Source: an uncultured Actinomycetes bacterium
GTDB taxonomy: Bacteria; Actinomycetota; Actinomycetes; S36-B12
Length of the DNA stretch: 7,667 nucleotides
Assembly: GCA_937902285.1 (NCBI GenBank)
Contig: CALGTB010000326.1
Location: 1-7,667, forward strand
Reading direction: 5' to 3'
The notes under the pieces are model-generated. The model saw only the letters and a program-made list of their open reading frames with translations, made no database searches and had not been told where the DNA came from. Every line of letters begins with the position of its first letter. Position 1 is the first letter of the stretch. Below are positions 5,234-7,667 of the stretch, piece after piece. The position numbers and the translations under genes were made by a program.

Positions 5234-6001
5234 CTATGGCACCACCACTGCGCGCGCTCCCAGGGCGACCGCCGTCGCCTGCCAGACGATGAACGACGTC
5301 ACGCCGGCCGGCGTGCCAGACGCGTAGTCGCGCAGGGCCGCCACGTACGCGGGCCTTCCCAGCTCGAGCATCCCGTGCTCGGGGATGCTGAACAGCGACG
5401 GGTCGACGCCGCGGCCGGCCAGGACCAGGCGGACGCTGGCGCGGGCGAGCAGCCCCGATCCCCACGCGAACGGCCGCACCGCCGCGATCTCGGCATGCGC
5501 GATGGCGGCCACGACCAGCGCGGGCGCCTCCGTCGGCATCGTGAGCACGCGGGCCAGGGCGGCGAGTCGCTCGGCGGCCGCCTCGGCTGGAGGCAGCGGT
5601 CCCAGGTGCAGCGGATCGTCGGCCACGTCGGACGGCCGGGGCCGTCCGCGCTCCTCGGCCGGGAGGAAGCCGTGCGCGACGACGGCGTTCAGGTGGGCCA
5701 GGGCCTGCAGCGGCGCCGTCGCGAACACGTCCACCTGCCCCGGGACCTCAGCGGTGAGCCTCAGGGCGGCATCGAGCACGCGTCCCATGGGCGACTCGTC
5801 AGCGGTCACGAGGTCGGCTCCGTCGATGGCAGCCGAGTCGCGTGCGCCGCGCTCCACCGATGCCGCCGCCACCTCTGCGGCCGCGGCCCGGACGTCACGG
5901 CGCCACAGCAGGGCATCGACCTCGCCGCGCGCCGCCAGCACTGCTGCTGCGACGGTGGGATCTGCCGCGAGCGCGCCCAGGGGATCCGTCGAGGCCGGCA
6001 C
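5234..6001 (-). CDS. Rv3662c-like protein with degenerate Fic fold
   Basis: The protein has 255 residues, is alanine-rich and has no signal peptide or membrane helix. The place next to the HAD-IB gene and near acs, and the length, correspond to Rv3662c, a conserved actinobacterial family sometimes labelled oxidoreductase without clear support. I see no Rossmann motif. Instead residues 176-187, RPFAWGSGLLAR, align to the Fic motif HPFx(D/E)GNGRxxR with Pro, Phe, both Gly and the last Arg kept, but the catalytic His is Arg176, Asp/Glu is Trp180, Asn is Ser182 and the first Arg is Leu184. Upstream, SAAIDG (56-61) resembles the (S/T)xxxE(G/N) inhibitory-helix motif of Fic proteins with Glu replaced by Asp. 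AMPylation activity is therefore unlikely; a binding or regulatory role is possible. The GTG start is supported by a TANNNT element 7 bases upstream. Confidence 0.75.
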   Translation of the reverse strand: MPASTDPLGALAADPTVAAAVLAARGEVDALLWRRDVRAAAAEVAAASVERGARDSAAIDGADLVTADESPMGRVLDAALRLTAEVPGQVDVFATAPLQALAHLNAVVAHGFLPAEERGRPRPSDVADDPLHLGPLPPAEAAAERLAALARVLTMPTEAPALVVAAIAHAEIAAVRPFAWGSGLLARASVRLVLAGRGVDPSLFSIPEHGMLELGRPAYVAALRDYASGTPAGVTSFIVWQATAVALGARAVVVP

Positions 6002-6007
6002 GGGTCA

Positions 6008-6019
6008 GACGCTAGCGTC
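6008..6019. promoter_or_regulatory. Palindromic -10 region for the Fic-like gene
   Basis: GACGCTAGCGTC is a perfect 12-base palindrome. On the minus strand its TAGCGT (6014-6009) is a TANNNT -10 element ending 7 bases before the GTG at 6001, which predicts a leaderless transcript. By symmetry the plus strand also reads TAGCGT (6013-6018), pointing toward acs. The element could thus fire in both directions, or the palindrome could be a repressor site covering the promoter. No -35 hexamer is recognisable. Confidence 0.5.
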
Positions 6020-6054
6020 CCCGCGTTCGCCCGCACGGGGTGAGGCGGATTGGC

Positions 6055-6060
6055 TAGGTT
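6055..6060 (+). promoter_or_regulatory. Candidate -10 element for acs
   Basis: TAGGTT fits TANNNT and would place the transcription start near 6067, giving a 5' leader of about 29 bases that contains the Shine-Dalgarno site. No matching -35 is seen. The alternative is the plus-strand TAGCGT at 6013-6018. Confidence 0.4.
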
Positions 6061-6085
6061 CGCGCTGGGACCCTTCCCTTCGACG

Positions 6086-6091
6086 AAGGAG
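6086..6091 (+). promoter_or_regulatory. Shine-Dalgarno site of acs, inside a small inverted repeat
   Basis: AAGGAG lies 4 bases before the ATG at 6096 and fixes the start. The inverted repeat CCTTCG / CGAAGG (6077-6082 and 6084-6089) overlaps it, so a 4-5 bp hairpin could partly hide the ribosome site. GGGA/TCCC (6067-6070 and 6075-6078) could form a competing stem. Confidence 0.7.
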
Positions 6092-6095
6092 TGAC

Positions 6096-7667
<1,572 letters not shown>

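Overview
The window is high-GC DNA with dense, tightly packed genes and GTG starts. Its gene content is typical of Actinobacteria (Actinomycetota). The order Ssd/CpaE-like protein, Tad secretion ATPase, TadB and TadC on one strand, with a HAD-IB phosphatase diverging from ssd, matches the Rv3657c-Rv3661 neighbourhood of Mycobacterium tuberculosis. The next gene resembles Rv3662c, and acs is also nearby in that genome (Rv3667). These Rv assignments are from memory, not from a search. A Nocardioidaceae-like or related actinobacterium is plausible, but genus cannot be decided from the sequence.

Layout. (1) Positions 1-3147, minus strand: a tad (tight adherence / Flp pilus) operon read right to left as ssd, tadA, tadB, tadC. 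Each junction is a 4-base GTGA overlap. tadC runs off the left edge, so the pilin and TadE-like genes expected next are not seen. (2) Positions 3148-3325: a divergent intergenic region with a Shine-Dalgarno site for ssd and a likely leaderless promoter for the HAD gene. (3) Positions 3326-4120, plus strand: HAD-IB phosphatase with a C-terminal membrane anchor. (4) Positions 4126-5224: a compact block made of an orphan gene, with an AbiEi-like N-terminal winged helix and a DUF559/Vsr-like nuclease C-terminal domain, between two 58-nt palindromic repeats in the same orientation. (5) Positions 5234-6001, minus strand: an Rv3662c-like protein that looks like a Fic-fold protein with a degenerate active site. 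(6) Positions 6002-6095: a divergent control region. (7) Positions 6096-7667, plus strand: acetyl-CoA synthetase (acs), cut by the right edge before its C-terminal domain.

How they fit together. The tad genes encode the cytoplasmic motor, inner-membrane platform and localisation ATPase of a Flp-type pilus. acs activates acetate to acetyl-CoA and is a separate housekeeping unit. The most unusual part is the repeat-gene-repeat block between two convergent genes (HAD and the Fic-like gene) that I believe are direct neighbours in related genomes. It could be a small mobile or selfish cassette, or a gene that happens to sit between two dispersed palindromes. A second point of interest is the Fic-like protein, which keeps the outline of the Fic motif but lacks its catalytic histidine.
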